A stretch of 64,000 bases of DNA from Clostridium lentum (GCF_014287815.1 NZ_JACOOQ010000001.1:124001-188000), one strand, 5' to 3'; positions 27,089 through 35,140 are shown, numbered from the stretch's first letter. Notes: generated by a model from the letters alone, not told the origin. Made by a program: numbers and translations.

Positions 27089-27241
27089 AAAATTTGATTG
27101 TATATAAAAGGGGAAAATGGTGGAATTTGATGAACGGTTGATGATAATAATTAAGTGGAAATATGATAATATAAATATAGTACACTAAGATGCAGAAGAT
27201 GTTATTAAGAGTAATTTTAATATACATAGAGAGTTTTATTT

Positions 27242-27279
27242 GGATACACTTCAAAAAAGGGGAGTATCCTTTTATTTTG
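27242..27279 (+). terminator. intrinsic terminator before the nucleotidyltransferase gene
   Basis: GGATAC and GTATCC form a 6-bp stem around a 16-base A/G-rich loop, followed by TTTTATTTT. Upstream, a 23-codon ATG frame at 27117-27188 has a poor start context and was not called. Confidence 0.55.
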
Positions 27280-27321
27280 AAATAAACAAAAAGCTTAATT
27301 TTATCACCGTGGAGGATAAGG

Positions 27322-28524
27322 ATGGAAAAGTATCAAGAACAGATAATTGATTTATTAAATGCATCTATACATGATAGTAAACCAAAATTAAATTATTCTA
27401 ACAATATTGATTGGGATAAAATCATTGAAGAATGTAATGCTCATAGTATAGATGGACTTTTATATCCAGCACTAAAAAATAGTGGAGATAATATAGATAA
27501 TAAAATTATAAATAAATTAAAAAAAATTACACTTATATCTGCAATTCAGCAAAGTAAGCATATTAAAGATACAGAGGAAATATTAAAATTATTTAATGAA
27601 AATAATATATCAGTAATAGTTTTGAAAGGACTAGTTATTAGGTATTATTACCCAAAACCAGATTTAAGGACAATGTGTGATTCAGATATAATTATTCATA
27701 AGGAAGATCTGCCAAAGGTGAGAAAACTTCTTTTAAATGAAGGTTTTAGAGAAGAAGAGGATGCAGGGCATCATATTGCATTTTTAAAACATGGATTTAA
27801 TTTAGAAGTTCATTGGACATTAGCAAATGAAACATTTAGAAATGGGCAAAAATGCTTTCAAGAATATATTTGGAATGATGCTAGGAAGATTAAAGTTGGG
27901 AGAATTGATACATTAGCATTATCACTTGAGGACCAGGCTTTACATTTTTGTGCACATATGGCATCTCATATGGCTATATCAGGCTTTGGTGTTAGACAAT
28001 TAGCAGATTTAGTTTTATTAGTTGAACATGAGGGAAAGAATATTAATTGGAATAATTTTTTATTAAAAGCAGAAAGAAGTGGATTATTAAGATTTTCTAT
28101 AGGCATGTTTAAAGTATGTAATTATTTATTTAATATGGAGATACCAAAAGAGCTTAAAGATAATAATAATGATGATGATGTTATAAATTTAGTTGTAGAT
28201 GATATATTCACAGGAGGAGTTTATGGGCAAAGAGATTTATCTTATACCTTTAGAGCTCAAGTGGGGTACGATATAGATAAAGATAATACCTTTAGTATGG
28301 TTAAAAGATATATACAAATAATATTACCTCCAGTAAATAAATTATCTGATAGATATGGATATGCAAAGAAATATAAAATATTGCTTCCAATTGCATGGAT
28401 ACATCATATATTTGTAGGAATTACTACTAAAGAATATGACAAGGAAAGTAAAAAGAAATTTTTAACCTCAACCATTAGTAATGCAAAAAGTAGAAATAAG
28501 GTTGTAAGATGGTTAGAACTTTAA
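27322..28524 (+). CDS. PF14907-type nucleotidyltransferase (lasso-cluster associated)
   Basis: A 400-residue protein with the features of the uncharacterised nucleotidyltransferase family PF14907: IVLKGLVIRYYYPKPDLRTM, then the acidic site CDSDIII, HHIAFLKHGFNLEVHWTLAN, and the central ALHFCAHMASHMA helix. This family is often found in lasso peptide loci with a precursor kinase (paeninodin type), where it is thought to modify the phosphorylated C-terminal Ser of the peptide. GGAGGATAAGG precedes the ATG. It lies between a DsbA-like lipoprotein and a UDP-sugar dehydrogenase, upstream of the kinase gene. The reaction in this locus is inferred from family context. Confidence 0.75.
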   Translation: MEKYQEQIIDLLNASIHDSKPKLNYSNNIDWDKIIEECNAHSIDGLLYPALKNSGDNIDNKIINKLKKITLISAIQQSKHIKDTEEILKLFNENNISVIVLKGLVIRYYYPKPDLRTMCDSDIIIHKEDLPKVRKLLLNEGFREEEDAGHHIAFLKHGFNLEVHWTLANETFRNGQKCFQEYIWNDARKIKVGRIDTLALSLEDQALHFCAHMASHMAISGFGVRQLADLVLLVEHEGKNINWNNFLLKAERSGLLRFSIGMFKVCNYLFNMEIPKELKDNNNDDDVINLVVDDIFTGGVYGQRDLSYTFRAQVGYDIDKDNTFSMVKRYIQIILPPVNKLSDRYGYAKKYKILLPIAWIHHIFVGITTKEYDKESKKKFLTSTISNAKSRNKVVRWLEL

Positions 28525-28568
28525 AATATATTTATAATTAATGTGGTGTTAAAGGGAAGGAGTTAATT

Positions 28569-29891
28569 ATGAGAATAGTTGTAGCAGGAACAGGTTATGT
28601 AGGATTAGTTACAGGAGCTTGTTTATCGGAAATAGGACATAATGTAACTTGTGTAGATATAGATGAAAACAAGATTACAATGATGAAGGAAGGAATTTCT
28701 CCTATATATGAGCCTGGATTAGATGAATTATTAAAGAAAAATCATGATGAAGGAAGATTAAATTTTACAACAGATTATAAAAATGCTTATAAAAATGCAG
28801 AGATAGTATTTATAGGGGTAGGAACTCCTGAAAGAGAAGATGGTTCAGCTAATCTTGATTATGTTTTTACTGTCTGCAAAGAAATTGCTGAAAATATTGA
28901 AAATGATTGCTTAGTAGTGGTTAAGTCAACTGTTCCAATTGGAACTAATGATAGAGTAGAAGCATATTTAAGAGAAAATGTAATAAATAATGTGAATATT
29001 GAAGTGGCTTCAAATCCAGAGTTTTTATCACAAGGAACTGCAGTTGTAGATACTTTGCACGCATCAAGGATAGTTATTGGAGTTGAAAGTAAAAAGGCAG
29101 AAGAAAAATTAAGATACGCTTATGAAGCATTTAAACAACCTATAGTAGTTACTAATAGAAGAAGTGCTGAAATGATTAAGTATGCTTCTAATGATTTTTT
29201 AGCGTTAAAAATAAGTTTTATAAATGAAATGGCAAATGTTTGTGAGATTGTTGGAGCTAATATAGAAGATGTAGCTAAAGGTATGAGTTATGATAAAAGA
29301 ATTGGGGACAAGTTTTTAAAAGCTGGTCTTGGTTATGGAGGATCATGTTTTCCTAAAGATACAAAAGCTTTACATTGGTTAGCTAATGATAGTGGATACG
29401 AAATAAAAACTATTAAAGCTACAATAGAAGTTAATGAAAATCAAAAGTATAAGATGTTTAGAAAAGCAAAAAAACGATTTGGAACTTTAAAAGGAATGAA
29501 AGTAGCAGTACTTGGATTAACTTTTAAACCTGAAACAGATGATTTAAGAGAAGCTCCATCTATTCCTAATATTAATAGGTTATTAGAGGAAGGAGCAAAA
29601 ATAGTCGCTTATGACCCTATAGGTGAAGAAAATTTTAAAAAAATATTTAAATCAGGAATTGAATATGTAAATTGTCCAGAGGAAGCATTAAAAAATGCAG
29701 AAGTAGTGTTCATATTTACAGAATGGAAAGAAATTAAAAATTTGGATTTAAAACTTTATGAAAATTTAATGAAAACACCAATAATTTTTGATGGTCGTAA
29801 TTGTTATGATATTGATTTAGTAGAAGAATATAATATAGATTACTATTCTATCGGAAGAAGTGAGATATTAAATATTAATAAAGAAATATAG
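28569..29891 (+). CDS. UDP-glucose/GDP-mannose dehydrogenase family protein
   Basis: A 440-residue NAD-dependent enzyme that would oxidise the C6 hydroxyl of a UDP-hexose to a uronic acid. The N-terminal Rossmann fold starts MRIVVAGTGYVGLVTGACL. The catalytic Cys lies in GYGGSCFPKDTKAL near residue 258, and the C-terminal domain has LGLTFKPETDDLREAPS. Full length for UDP-glucose 6-dehydrogenase. AAGGAGT precedes the ATG, and the gene lies 44 bases after the nucleotidyltransferase, so they are probably cotranscribed. It differs from the 388-residue paralogue at 57532. It may serve polysaccharide synthesis or provide a sugar for peptide modification. Confidence 0.88.
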   Translation: MRIVVAGTGYVGLVTGACLSEIGHNVTCVDIDENKITMMKEGISPIYEPGLDELLKKNHDEGRLNFTTDYKNAYKNAEIVFIGVGTPEREDGSANLDYVFTVCKEIAENIENDCLVVVKSTVPIGTNDRVEAYLRENVINNVNIEVASNPEFLSQGTAVVDTLHASRIVIGVESKKAEEKLRYAYEAFKQPIVVTNRRSAEMIKYASNDFLALKISFINEMANVCEIVGANIEDVAKGMSYDKRIGDKFLKAGLGYGGSCFPKDTKALHWLANDSGYEIKTIKATIEVNENQKYKMFRKAKKRFGTLKGMKVAVLGLTFKPETDDLREAPSIPNINRLLEEGAKIVAYDPIGEENFKKIFKSGIEYVNCPEEALKNAEVVFIFTEWKEIKNLDLKLYENLMKTPIIFDGRNCYDIDLVEEYNIDYYSIGRSEILNINKEI

Positions 29892-30034
29892 TTAATTGCG
29901 AAAAAAATAGAAATTTGTAATACGATTAATTATAAAAAAATAGGAAAATATGGTAAAATATAATATAAGGTTATACATTTTATTTGAAATATATAATAAA
30001 CCTTAATTAAATTATAAACATATTGGAGGTAAAA

Positions 30035-30280
30035 ATGATAAAAAAATGGATGAATCCAGAATTAAAAGAATTAGATGTAAGAAGAACTAAAGTAATAGAA
30101 CCAACTATAAGTTCACCACGTTCAATGGAACCATTATATGGATGGCATTGTCCTTGTTGTTTAAAGAATAGTGAATATATATTTAATACAGAATCTTTAG
30201 CACGTTATGATTTTAGCACAAATCATTTACCAATTTGTCCTAAATATGATGAAAATACTAAGTCATGTATAATATCTTAA
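30035..30280 (+). CDS. RiPP precursor-like protein 2 with lasso-type leader and Cys-rich core
   Basis: An 81-residue protein from ATG 30035 (TTGGAGGT site). The leader-like start MIKKWMNPELKELDVRRTKV matches the lasso leader pattern better than precursor 1. The core shares GWxCPCCxKxSxYIFxxxxxA and DFxTNHLPxCxKYD with precursor 1, keeps all five Cys and ends in SCIIS with a terminal Ser. The 50 residues after the leader align with only a few gaps, so the two are paralogues from duplication. It stands just before the kinase, PqqD-like and B2-like genes, separated by a hairpin. A small zinc-binding protein is the main alternative reading. Confidence 0.62.
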   Translation: MIKKWMNPELKELDVRRTKVIEPTISSPRSMEPLYGWHCPCCLKNSEYIFNTESLARYDFSTNHLPICPKYDENTKSCIIS

Positions 30281-30296
30281 TTTTAAAAAGAAATTA

Positions 30297-30344
30297 TATA
30301 TGAATAAACAAGGTAGATTAATTTCTACCTTGTTTATTCATATA
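30297..30344 (+). terminator. long hairpin between precursor 2 and the maturation genes
   Basis: A 21-bp perfect inverted repeat (TATATGAATAAACAAGGTAG at 30297 onward with its complement ending at 30344) around a 6-base TTAATT loop. There is no clean T run immediately after the stem, so read-through is likely. It could act as a partial attenuator or protect the 3' end of an abundant precursor mRNA while allowing some transcription into the kinase, B1 and B2 genes. Confidence 0.6.
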
Positions 30345-30386
30345 TTATGAAAAAATTAAAAATTATATTTAAAATGGAGAGAAAGT

Positions 30387-31325
30387 ATGAATTCAGGAAA
30401 AAGTAAGTTTTATTATGAAGTATATGGCTTAGATATTGAATCAGAAATAAAAATAGATGAGTTTGTACCAATTGAAAATATTAATACTGATAATAAAGTT
30501 AATATGATATATAGTAAAATGCCAGCCAATATAAAAAAAAGTATAGAAGATAATAAAAAAGCTTTTTTTTCTAAAGAAGAAGTGTGGTTTCATATTGATG
30601 AAGTGGCTACTTATAGAGTGACTAATGGGGAGTTCATTGAATTTGAACCTTGTGAAAAGGCAGACCCGTACATTTTAAGAGTGTTTTTAATGTGTAGCTG
30701 TTTAGGTTTTATAATGATACAAAGGGATATTATAGCTATTCACGGAGGAACTATTGTTGTTGATAATAAAGCTATAATTTTAACAGGTGATAGAGGGGCT
30801 GGAAAATCAACACTTACCACTGCTTTAAGATTAAAAGGATATCAATTTATTTCTGATGATGTAGCTGCTTTAGAAATGAAAAATAATATTCCAATGGTGA
30901 AGCATGGGTTTCCTTATCAAAAGCTATGCAGTAGCGCTATGGATAAATTAGAATATGATAAAGAAAAATATTTTTCATTTATGAGTGATACTGAAATTAA
31001 ATATTTAGTGGATGCTCATGATGATTTTATATATGAGGATACTAGGCTTTTTGCTTTATGTGAATTGTCAGTAAGTGATACTGCTCAGGTTCAAATTGAA
31101 GAAATAAAAGGTAGTGAAAAACTAAATAAACTTATAACCAATAGATATAGAGCAGAATTTGTACAAGCAATGGGGGGAATATCACCAATTGCTTTCAAGA
31201 CTTTACTACAAATTGCCAAGAGCATAAAATTTTATAAGATTATAAGACCAGAAGGTCAATTTACAGTAGATAAGCAGATAGAATTATTGGAAGAAAAAAT
31301 TAAAACATTACAAAGTATAAATTAA
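30387..31325 (+). CDS. HprK-like serine kinase of a lasso-type RiPP locus
   Basis: A 312-residue protein with the HprK/PEP-carboxykinase-like P-loop LTGDRGAGKSTLTTAL (residues 132-147), an upstream AIHGG motif (117-121) and FISDDVAAL (155-162), the acidic pair that coordinates magnesium. Kinases of this length in paeninodin-type lasso loci phosphorylate the C-terminal Ser of the precursor. All three precursor-like proteins here end in Ser. The N-terminal 110 residues lack similarity to HPr kinase itself and probably bind the peptide. GGAGAG precedes the ATG. It is followed by the PqqD-like gene after 15 bases. Phosphorylation of the local precursors is inferred. Confidence 0.78.
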   Translation: MNSGKSKFYYEVYGLDIESEIKIDEFVPIENINTDNKVNMIYSKMPANIKKSIEDNKKAFFSKEEVWFHIDEVATYRVTNGEFIEFEPCEKADPYILRVFLMCSCLGFIMIQRDIIAIHGGTIVVDNKAIILTGDRGAGKSTLTTALRLKGYQFISDDVAALEMKNNIPMVKHGFPYQKLCSSAMDKLEYDKEKYFSFMSDTEIKYLVDAHDDFIYEDTRLFALCELSVSDTAQVQIEEIKGSEKLNKLITNRYRAEFVQAMGGISPIAFKTLLQIAKSIKFYKIIRPEGQFTVDKQIELLEEKIKTLQSIN

Positions 31326-31340
31326 GAAGGAGTGAATCAT

Positions 31341-31670
31341 ATGTTAGATTTTAAAAAGTTTTCAGGAAAAGTTGGAGAAGTAAAAAAGGATTATGGAGTT
31401 AATCTTGATTCTGTTGTTTCAAAAAATGAAGAAATAGATGATACGGATCTTGATGGTGAAAAAGTAATGATGAACCTAGATAAAGGTCAATACTTTATGA
31501 TGAATGAAGTAGGAAGTAGAATATGGGAACTTATTGAAGGAAATACTTCTATAGTAAATATAATAGAAACTTTAACTAATGAATATCAAGTAGATGAAGA
31601 AACTTGTGAAAATACTGTAATGGAGTTTTTAGGAAGATTAAAAGATGCAGAGCTTATTAAAGTTCTTTAA
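31341..31670 (+). CDS. PqqD-like leader-recognition protein (lasso B1)
   Basis: A 109-residue protein with the PqqD fold signature: VMMNLDKGQYFMMNEVGSRI, then WELIEGNTSIVNIIETLTNE and the C-terminal EFLGRLKDAELIKV helix. PqqD/B1 proteins bind the leader of a RiPP precursor and present it to the modifying protease. I use ATG 31341, 6 bases after AAGGAGTG; the GTG at 31332 overlaps that site. About 35 extra N-terminal residues precede the conserved region. It overlaps the B2-like gene by 26 bases, the usual B1-B2 arrangement in lasso loci. Confidence 0.85.
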   Translation: MLDFKKFSGKVGEVKKDYGVNLDSVVSKNEEIDDTDLDGEKVMMNLDKGQYFMMNEVGSRIWELIEGNTSIVNIIETLTNEYQVDEETCENTVMEFLGRLKDAELIKVL

Positions 31671-32103
31671 AAAAATAAAAACATTTTTCAAAATAAAAAA
31701 TCAGGATAAATTAGCTTTTATAAAAGCATTTATATATATGGGTTACTTTAGATCTTTTATATTATTTGTACCATTTAATAAATTGAGAAAGCGTATGGGT
31801 AAGATTAAGTTGGAGTCACCACAGGAAGTAGATGATGAATGCTATAAAAAAGCTGTAAGAATAGCAAGGATAGTAGGAATAGTATCTTATCATACACCAT
31901 GGGAAAGTAAATGTTTAGTACAAGCATTAACGGCTCAAAAAATGTTAAAGAAACAGGGAGTATCTACAACTCTTTATTTAGGAGTAAAGAAAGACAATAA
32001 TAATCAAATGTTAGCTCATGCTTGGATCAGATGTGGAGATTATTTTGTTACAGGTGGAGGCAATAGACATGGATATGCCGTAGTTGCCAAATTTGCTAGT
32101 TAG
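31645..32103 (+). CDS. lasso B2-like transglutaminase-fold leader peptidase
   Basis: A 152-residue member of the lasso leader peptidase family (PF13471). The cysteine-protease triad is present: C90 in WESKCLVQALTAQKML, H125 in MLAHAWIRCG and D132. The N-terminal 50 residues are basic with one hydrophobic stretch (FRSFILFVPFNKL), typical of the family. B2 proteins remove the leader after the conserved Thr with help from B1. The gene starts inside the PqqD-like gene in another frame. No cyclase (C protein) follows, unlike real lasso operons, so the freed core may stay linear or be modified differently. Confidence 0.85.
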   Translation: MQSLLKFFKKIKTFFKIKNQDKLAFIKAFIYMGYFRSFILFVPFNKLRKRMGKIKLESPQEVDDECYKKAVRIARIVGIVSYHTPWESKCLVQALTAQKMLKKQGVSTTLYLGVKKDNNNQMLAHAWIRCGDYFVTGGGNRHGYAVVAKFAS

Positions 32104-32163
32104 TATCTATGACTTATTATAGTCTTAAAATAAATAAATATTAACTTAAAAGGAGAATGGAAA

Positions 32164-32403
32164 ATGAAAAAAGAATTTGTAAAACCTGAATTAAGAGATT
32201 TATCAGTAAACTTAACAAATGATATAGAGTATGTAGATTATTGTAATTGGGTAGGTACAGAAGTTATTGGATTAGGCAATGAAGACTACACAGATCCAAA
32301 TAAAAAACCTACTCAGCACCCAGATTGGGTATGGTGTAATAAGCATAATAGATGGCATCCAAAAAATCATGGTTCAAATGATTCAACAGTAAGTGGCTCA
32401 TAA
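32164..32403 (+). CDS. RiPP precursor-like protein 3 with lasso-type leader, His/Trp-rich core
   Basis: A 79-residue protein after AAAGGAGAATGG. Residues 1-20, MKKEFVKPELRDLSVNLTND, repeat the leader pattern of the two other precursors: aromatic, x2, Pro, Glu-Leu, Leu and Thr. The core differs completely: CNWVGTEVIGLG, a Pro/Thr stretch, then HPDWVWCNKHNRWHPKNHG and a tail ending VSGS, so it again ends in Ser. It has only two Cys but many His and Trp, which suggests metal binding. It closes the B1-B2 operon and has its own strong terminator. Substrate status is inferred from leader and place. Confidence 0.58.
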   Translation: MKKEFVKPELRDLSVNLTNDIEYVDYCNWVGTEVIGLGNEDYTDPNKKPTQHPDWVWCNKHNRWHPKNHGSNDSTVSGS

Positions 32404-32423
32404 TATTAAAAATGTAATTTAGT

Positions 32424-32467
32424 AAAAAATAAGCTTAAGGATAAATATGACCTTAAGCTTATTTTTT
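32424..32467 (+). terminator. strong intrinsic terminator after precursor 3
   Basis: A 17-bp stem: AAAAAATAAGCTTAAGG pairs with its complement after a 10-base loop and ends in six T. It ends the maturation operon. Confidence 0.9.
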
Positions 32468-32591
32468 ATTTTAAATAGAAAAGTATAGATTCAATTTTAA
32501 ACTTATTGATTTTAACAATATATATATATAATAAAAATAAATTTTAGGATATAATATTATAAAATGATATTATTTAGGATGTGATTAAATC

Positions 32592-32975
32592 ATGTTTTAT
32601 GGTTGTAATATAAAAAATGATGTTGAGTACTCTCTTGATAAAAACATAAGAAATGAGATTATTAAGATTAGAGATATATGTATTTATAGATTAAAAAATG
32701 CAGATATATTATTATTTGGTTCTATAGCAAAGGGAAAATATAAAAATAGTAGTGATATTGATATATTAATATTAATTGATGATAATAAAAGTGTTAGTGA
32801 ATTAAGAAAATTAAGACATGAATTAGAAGATGATATAGATAACCTAAATTTAAGTAGAAGTGTAGATATTAAATTATATAATAAAAATAGATATATTGAA
32901 TTAAGTAAGGAAATAAGCTTTGAAGGAGATATAATAAAAGATTTAATAGATATAAGGAAGTGGAATTATGGTTAA
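32592..32975 (+). CDS. MNT-type minimal nucleotidyltransferase
   Basis: A 127-residue protein with the polymerase-beta-like signature LLFGSIAKGKYKNSSDIDIL (GSx-x-DxD), the minimal nucleotidyltransferase antitoxin pattern of MNT/HEPN pairs. The C-terminal third carries a third acidic residue in SVDIKLYNK. Such proteins can AMPylate their HEPN partner. The stop overlaps the HEPN start by 8 bases, typical of a two-gene cassette. It sits between RiPP genes and the exporter and may be a separate defence or addiction cassette. Confidence 0.8.
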   Translation: MFYGCNIKNDVEYSLDKNIRNEIIKIRDICIYRLKNADILLFGSIAKGKYKNSSDIDILILIDDNKSVSELRKLRHELEDDIDNLNLSRSVDIKLYNKNRYIELSKEISFEGDIIKDLIDIRKWNYG

Positions 32976-33354
32976 GAGAGATATGTTTTATTTTGCAGAT
33001 ATTGATGAAAAATTTATAGATTCAACGAAAGATAATGAAGGATTAGAAGATGGAGTGCTAGTTCATTGTCAGCAATGTATTGAAAAAAATTTAAAAGCTA
33101 TTATTCAGAAGAAGTACGGAGTGATATCAAAAGAACATAATCTTGTTAAACTATTAGAAGTATTATATTTGCAAGGTTATCCAGAATTAAAAAAGTATAA
33201 GAGTCTTTGTAGAGATTTAAAAGATTTTTATTTTAGTAGAAGATATGCCAGTGATGATTATGAAATTTTAACTCATGAAGAATATATTGATTATATTAAT
33301 AATTTTTATGAGTTATTAAATGAACTTAAGAAAATCAGAAGTGAATTTGAATAA
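32968..33354 (+). CDS. HEPN-domain protein, partner of MNT
   Basis: A 128-residue all-helical protein. VHCQQCIEKNLKAIIQKKYG is the first HEPN helix pair and KDFYFSRRYASDDYEILTHE the second. The RNase-type Rx4-6H motif of toxic HEPN proteins is not present: the Arg in CRDLKDFYF has no following His at the right distance, so it may be a non-nuclease HEPN such as the HI0074 class. It overlaps the MNT gene and ends just before a bidirectional terminator. Confidence 0.78.
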   Translation: MVKRDMFYFADIDEKFIDSTKDNEGLEDGVLVHCQQCIEKNLKAIIQKKYGVISKEHNLVKLLEVLYLQGYPELKKYKSLCRDLKDFYFSRRYASDDYEILTHEEYIDYINNFYELLNELKKIRSEFE

Positions 33355-33358
33355 ATAT

Positions 33359-33405
33359 AAAAAACACCTAACAGCATGTTTATTATGTTGTTAGGTGTTT
33401 TTTTA
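33359..33405. terminator. bidirectional terminator between HEPN and ABC exporter genes
   Basis: AAAACACCTAACA and TGTTAGGTGTTTT form a strong stem with T runs on both strands. The genes on each side converge here. Confidence 0.9.
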
Positions 33406-33412
33406 TAAAATG

Positions 33413-35140
33413 TTATACTAGTTCAGTGGCAACTTCTAAGATACTTTCCTTACTTACTTGTTTTAAATGACCTTTTTCCAGTCGTATTATACGATGACAA
33501 ATATTAAGGGCTGAAGGTCTATGAGTTATGATGATGCAAGTTGGTTTATGGGGCAGTGATTTAACTGATTTTAAAACACTTACTTCTGTTTCAGGATCAA
33601 GAGCAGAAGTTGCTTCATCTAAGATTAATATTGGTTTCTTTCTTAAGAATGAGCGAGCTATGGCTAAGCGTTGAGCTTGTCCCTCGGAAATGCCAGTAGC
33701 TTTTTCACCAATTACTGTTTCAATGCCATTTTCTAATTCATTAACGAAATCTAAAGCGCAGGCGTTTTTTAAAGCTTCATATATTTCTTCTTCTGTAGCT
33801 TCAAAGTTACCATATCTTAAGTTGTCTTCAATAGTACCAGAAAATAAAGTATTTCCTTGTGGAACATAAGAAATTAAATTTCTGTAATCTCTATTAAAGG
33901 AATCCTTTTTATTATTTTCTTTTAAATAAACTTTACCACTGCTTGGATTTATTAGCGCAAGTATCAGTCTAATTAAAGTGGTTTTCCCTTCACCAGATGG
34001 ACCTACAAAAGCAATGGTTTCACCATAAGGAATAGTTAAATTAATATCATTAATAATTTTAGTACCTTTTTTATATTCAAAAGATACATCTTCAAAGGTT
34101 ATTTCTGGATTAATAAAATCAATAACTTCTTTTTCTGATGATTTTTCCAGTGGTATTTCTTCAAGTTCCATTAATCTTTCGGCAGCGGCAATAGTTGATA
34201 TTAATCCAGGAAACATAGATGCCAATGAAGAAAATGGAGATTGTACCTTTCCATATAGCTGTAGCATGGCTGTAAAGGTACCATAAGTAGTTACTCCAGT
34301 AGAAATATTTAAAGCACCCCAGCAAAAGATTGTAAAGTAAGCTAAGTTTGAACATAGTGACATGGCTAATCCAGTCATAGCTGAAAGTTTAGTATTTTTC
34401 ATGGCTATATTATATTTATTATTTTGAATTTGTATTAATCTATCCATATTTATTTTTTCCATACAAAAAGTCTTTACAATCATTATATTTTGTACAGATT
34501 CTTGAATGAAGGCTCTATATTTAACATCTTCTTCTTGAGCTTTCTTATAAAGAGCTTTTAACTTTTTGCTAAAATATCTGCTTACTAACACAAGAAATGG
34601 TCCAATAAATATTGCAATTATAGCAATGGAGGGAGCTAAATAAATAAGCGTAGAAAAAGAAGCTAATAGTGTTACTAAAATTGAAATAATGTTAGGAATG
34701 GTACTAAGCAAAGTAGAACTTATAGTTGCTACATCAGAAGTTATTCTTGTCAATAAACTTACACTATGAAATTTACTTTGTTCAAGCCAGCTACTATATT
34801 CAATATGTTCAAACATTTTATTTTGAATATTTTGATTAAGCTTTGTAGAAGCATGGGTGCTTAATAAAGATGTTATAGGATTTAATAACATCATACCTAA
34901 AGTAATACTGATCATGATAATAAGATACTTTATCACTTGCGAGGTGTTACCGCCTATAGCATTATCTATTAATGATTTGGAAATTAACGTATTATAAACG
35001 CTGATTAAAGAGGAAGCTGAACTTATTACAGTAGTAAAGATTAAAAATGGTATTACAGGTTTAGCATGGGATAAAATCCACTTTATTTTTATAAAAAATT
35101 CTTTTAAATCATGAATATTTGTTAGTTTTTTCCAGTTCAT
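33413..35140 (-). CDS. ABC exporter, fused membrane and ATPase domains
   Basis: A 575-residue half transporter: six membrane segments in residues about 30-320, then an ATPase domain with Walker A GPSGEGKTTL, signature ISEGQAQRLAIARS, Walker B ILILDEATSALD and a switch His in IIITHRPSA. There is no N-terminal peptidase domain, unlike bacteriocin exporters with C39. Lasso-type loci commonly carry such an exporter (D protein) as export and self-immunity factor. It faces the RiPP genes across a terminator, the only minus-strand gene of that region. AAGGAGA precedes its ATG at 35140. Cargo is inferred; a drug or lipid exporter is the alternative. Confidence 0.85.
   Translation of the reverse strand: MNWKKLTNIHDLKEFFIKIKWILSHAKPVIPFLIFTTVISSASSLISVYNTLISKSLIDNAIGGNTSQVIKYLIIMISITLGMMLLNPITSLLSTHASTKLNQNIQNKMFEHIEYSSWLEQSKFHSVSLLTRITSDVATISSTLLSTIPNIISILVTLLASFSTLIYLAPSIAIIAIFIGPFLVLVSRYFSKKLKALYKKAQEEDVKYRAFIQESVQNIMIVKTFCMEKINMDRLIQIQNNKYNIAMKNTKLSAMTGLAMSLCSNLAYFTIFCWGALNISTGVTTYGTFTAMLQLYGKVQSPFSSLASMFPGLISTIAAAERLMELEEIPLEKSSEKEVIDFINPEITFEDVSFEYKKGTKIINDINLTIPYGETIAFVGPSGEGKTTLIRLILALINPSSGKVYLKENNKKDSFNRDYRNLISYVPQGNTLFSGTIEDNLRYGNFEATEEEIYEALKNACALDFVNELENGIETVIGEKATGISEGQAQRLAIARSFLRKKPILILDEATSALDPETEVSVLKSVKSLPHKPTCIIITHRPSALNICHRIIRLEKGHLKQVSKESILEVATELV

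Noticed and set aside
27117..27188. 23-codon ATG frame before the nucleotidyltransferase
   Set aside because: Start only three bases from the GGGG site, no pattern in the peptide, and a terminator follows.
26163..32403. Calling the three small proteins true lasso peptides
   Set aside because: No cyclase visible, cores far too long, and no Gly/Cys start with Asp/Glu at position 7-9 after the Thr site.
33413..35140. Calling the ABC protein a peptidase-containing bacteriocin transporter
   Set aside because: No C39 peptidase domain at the N-terminus.
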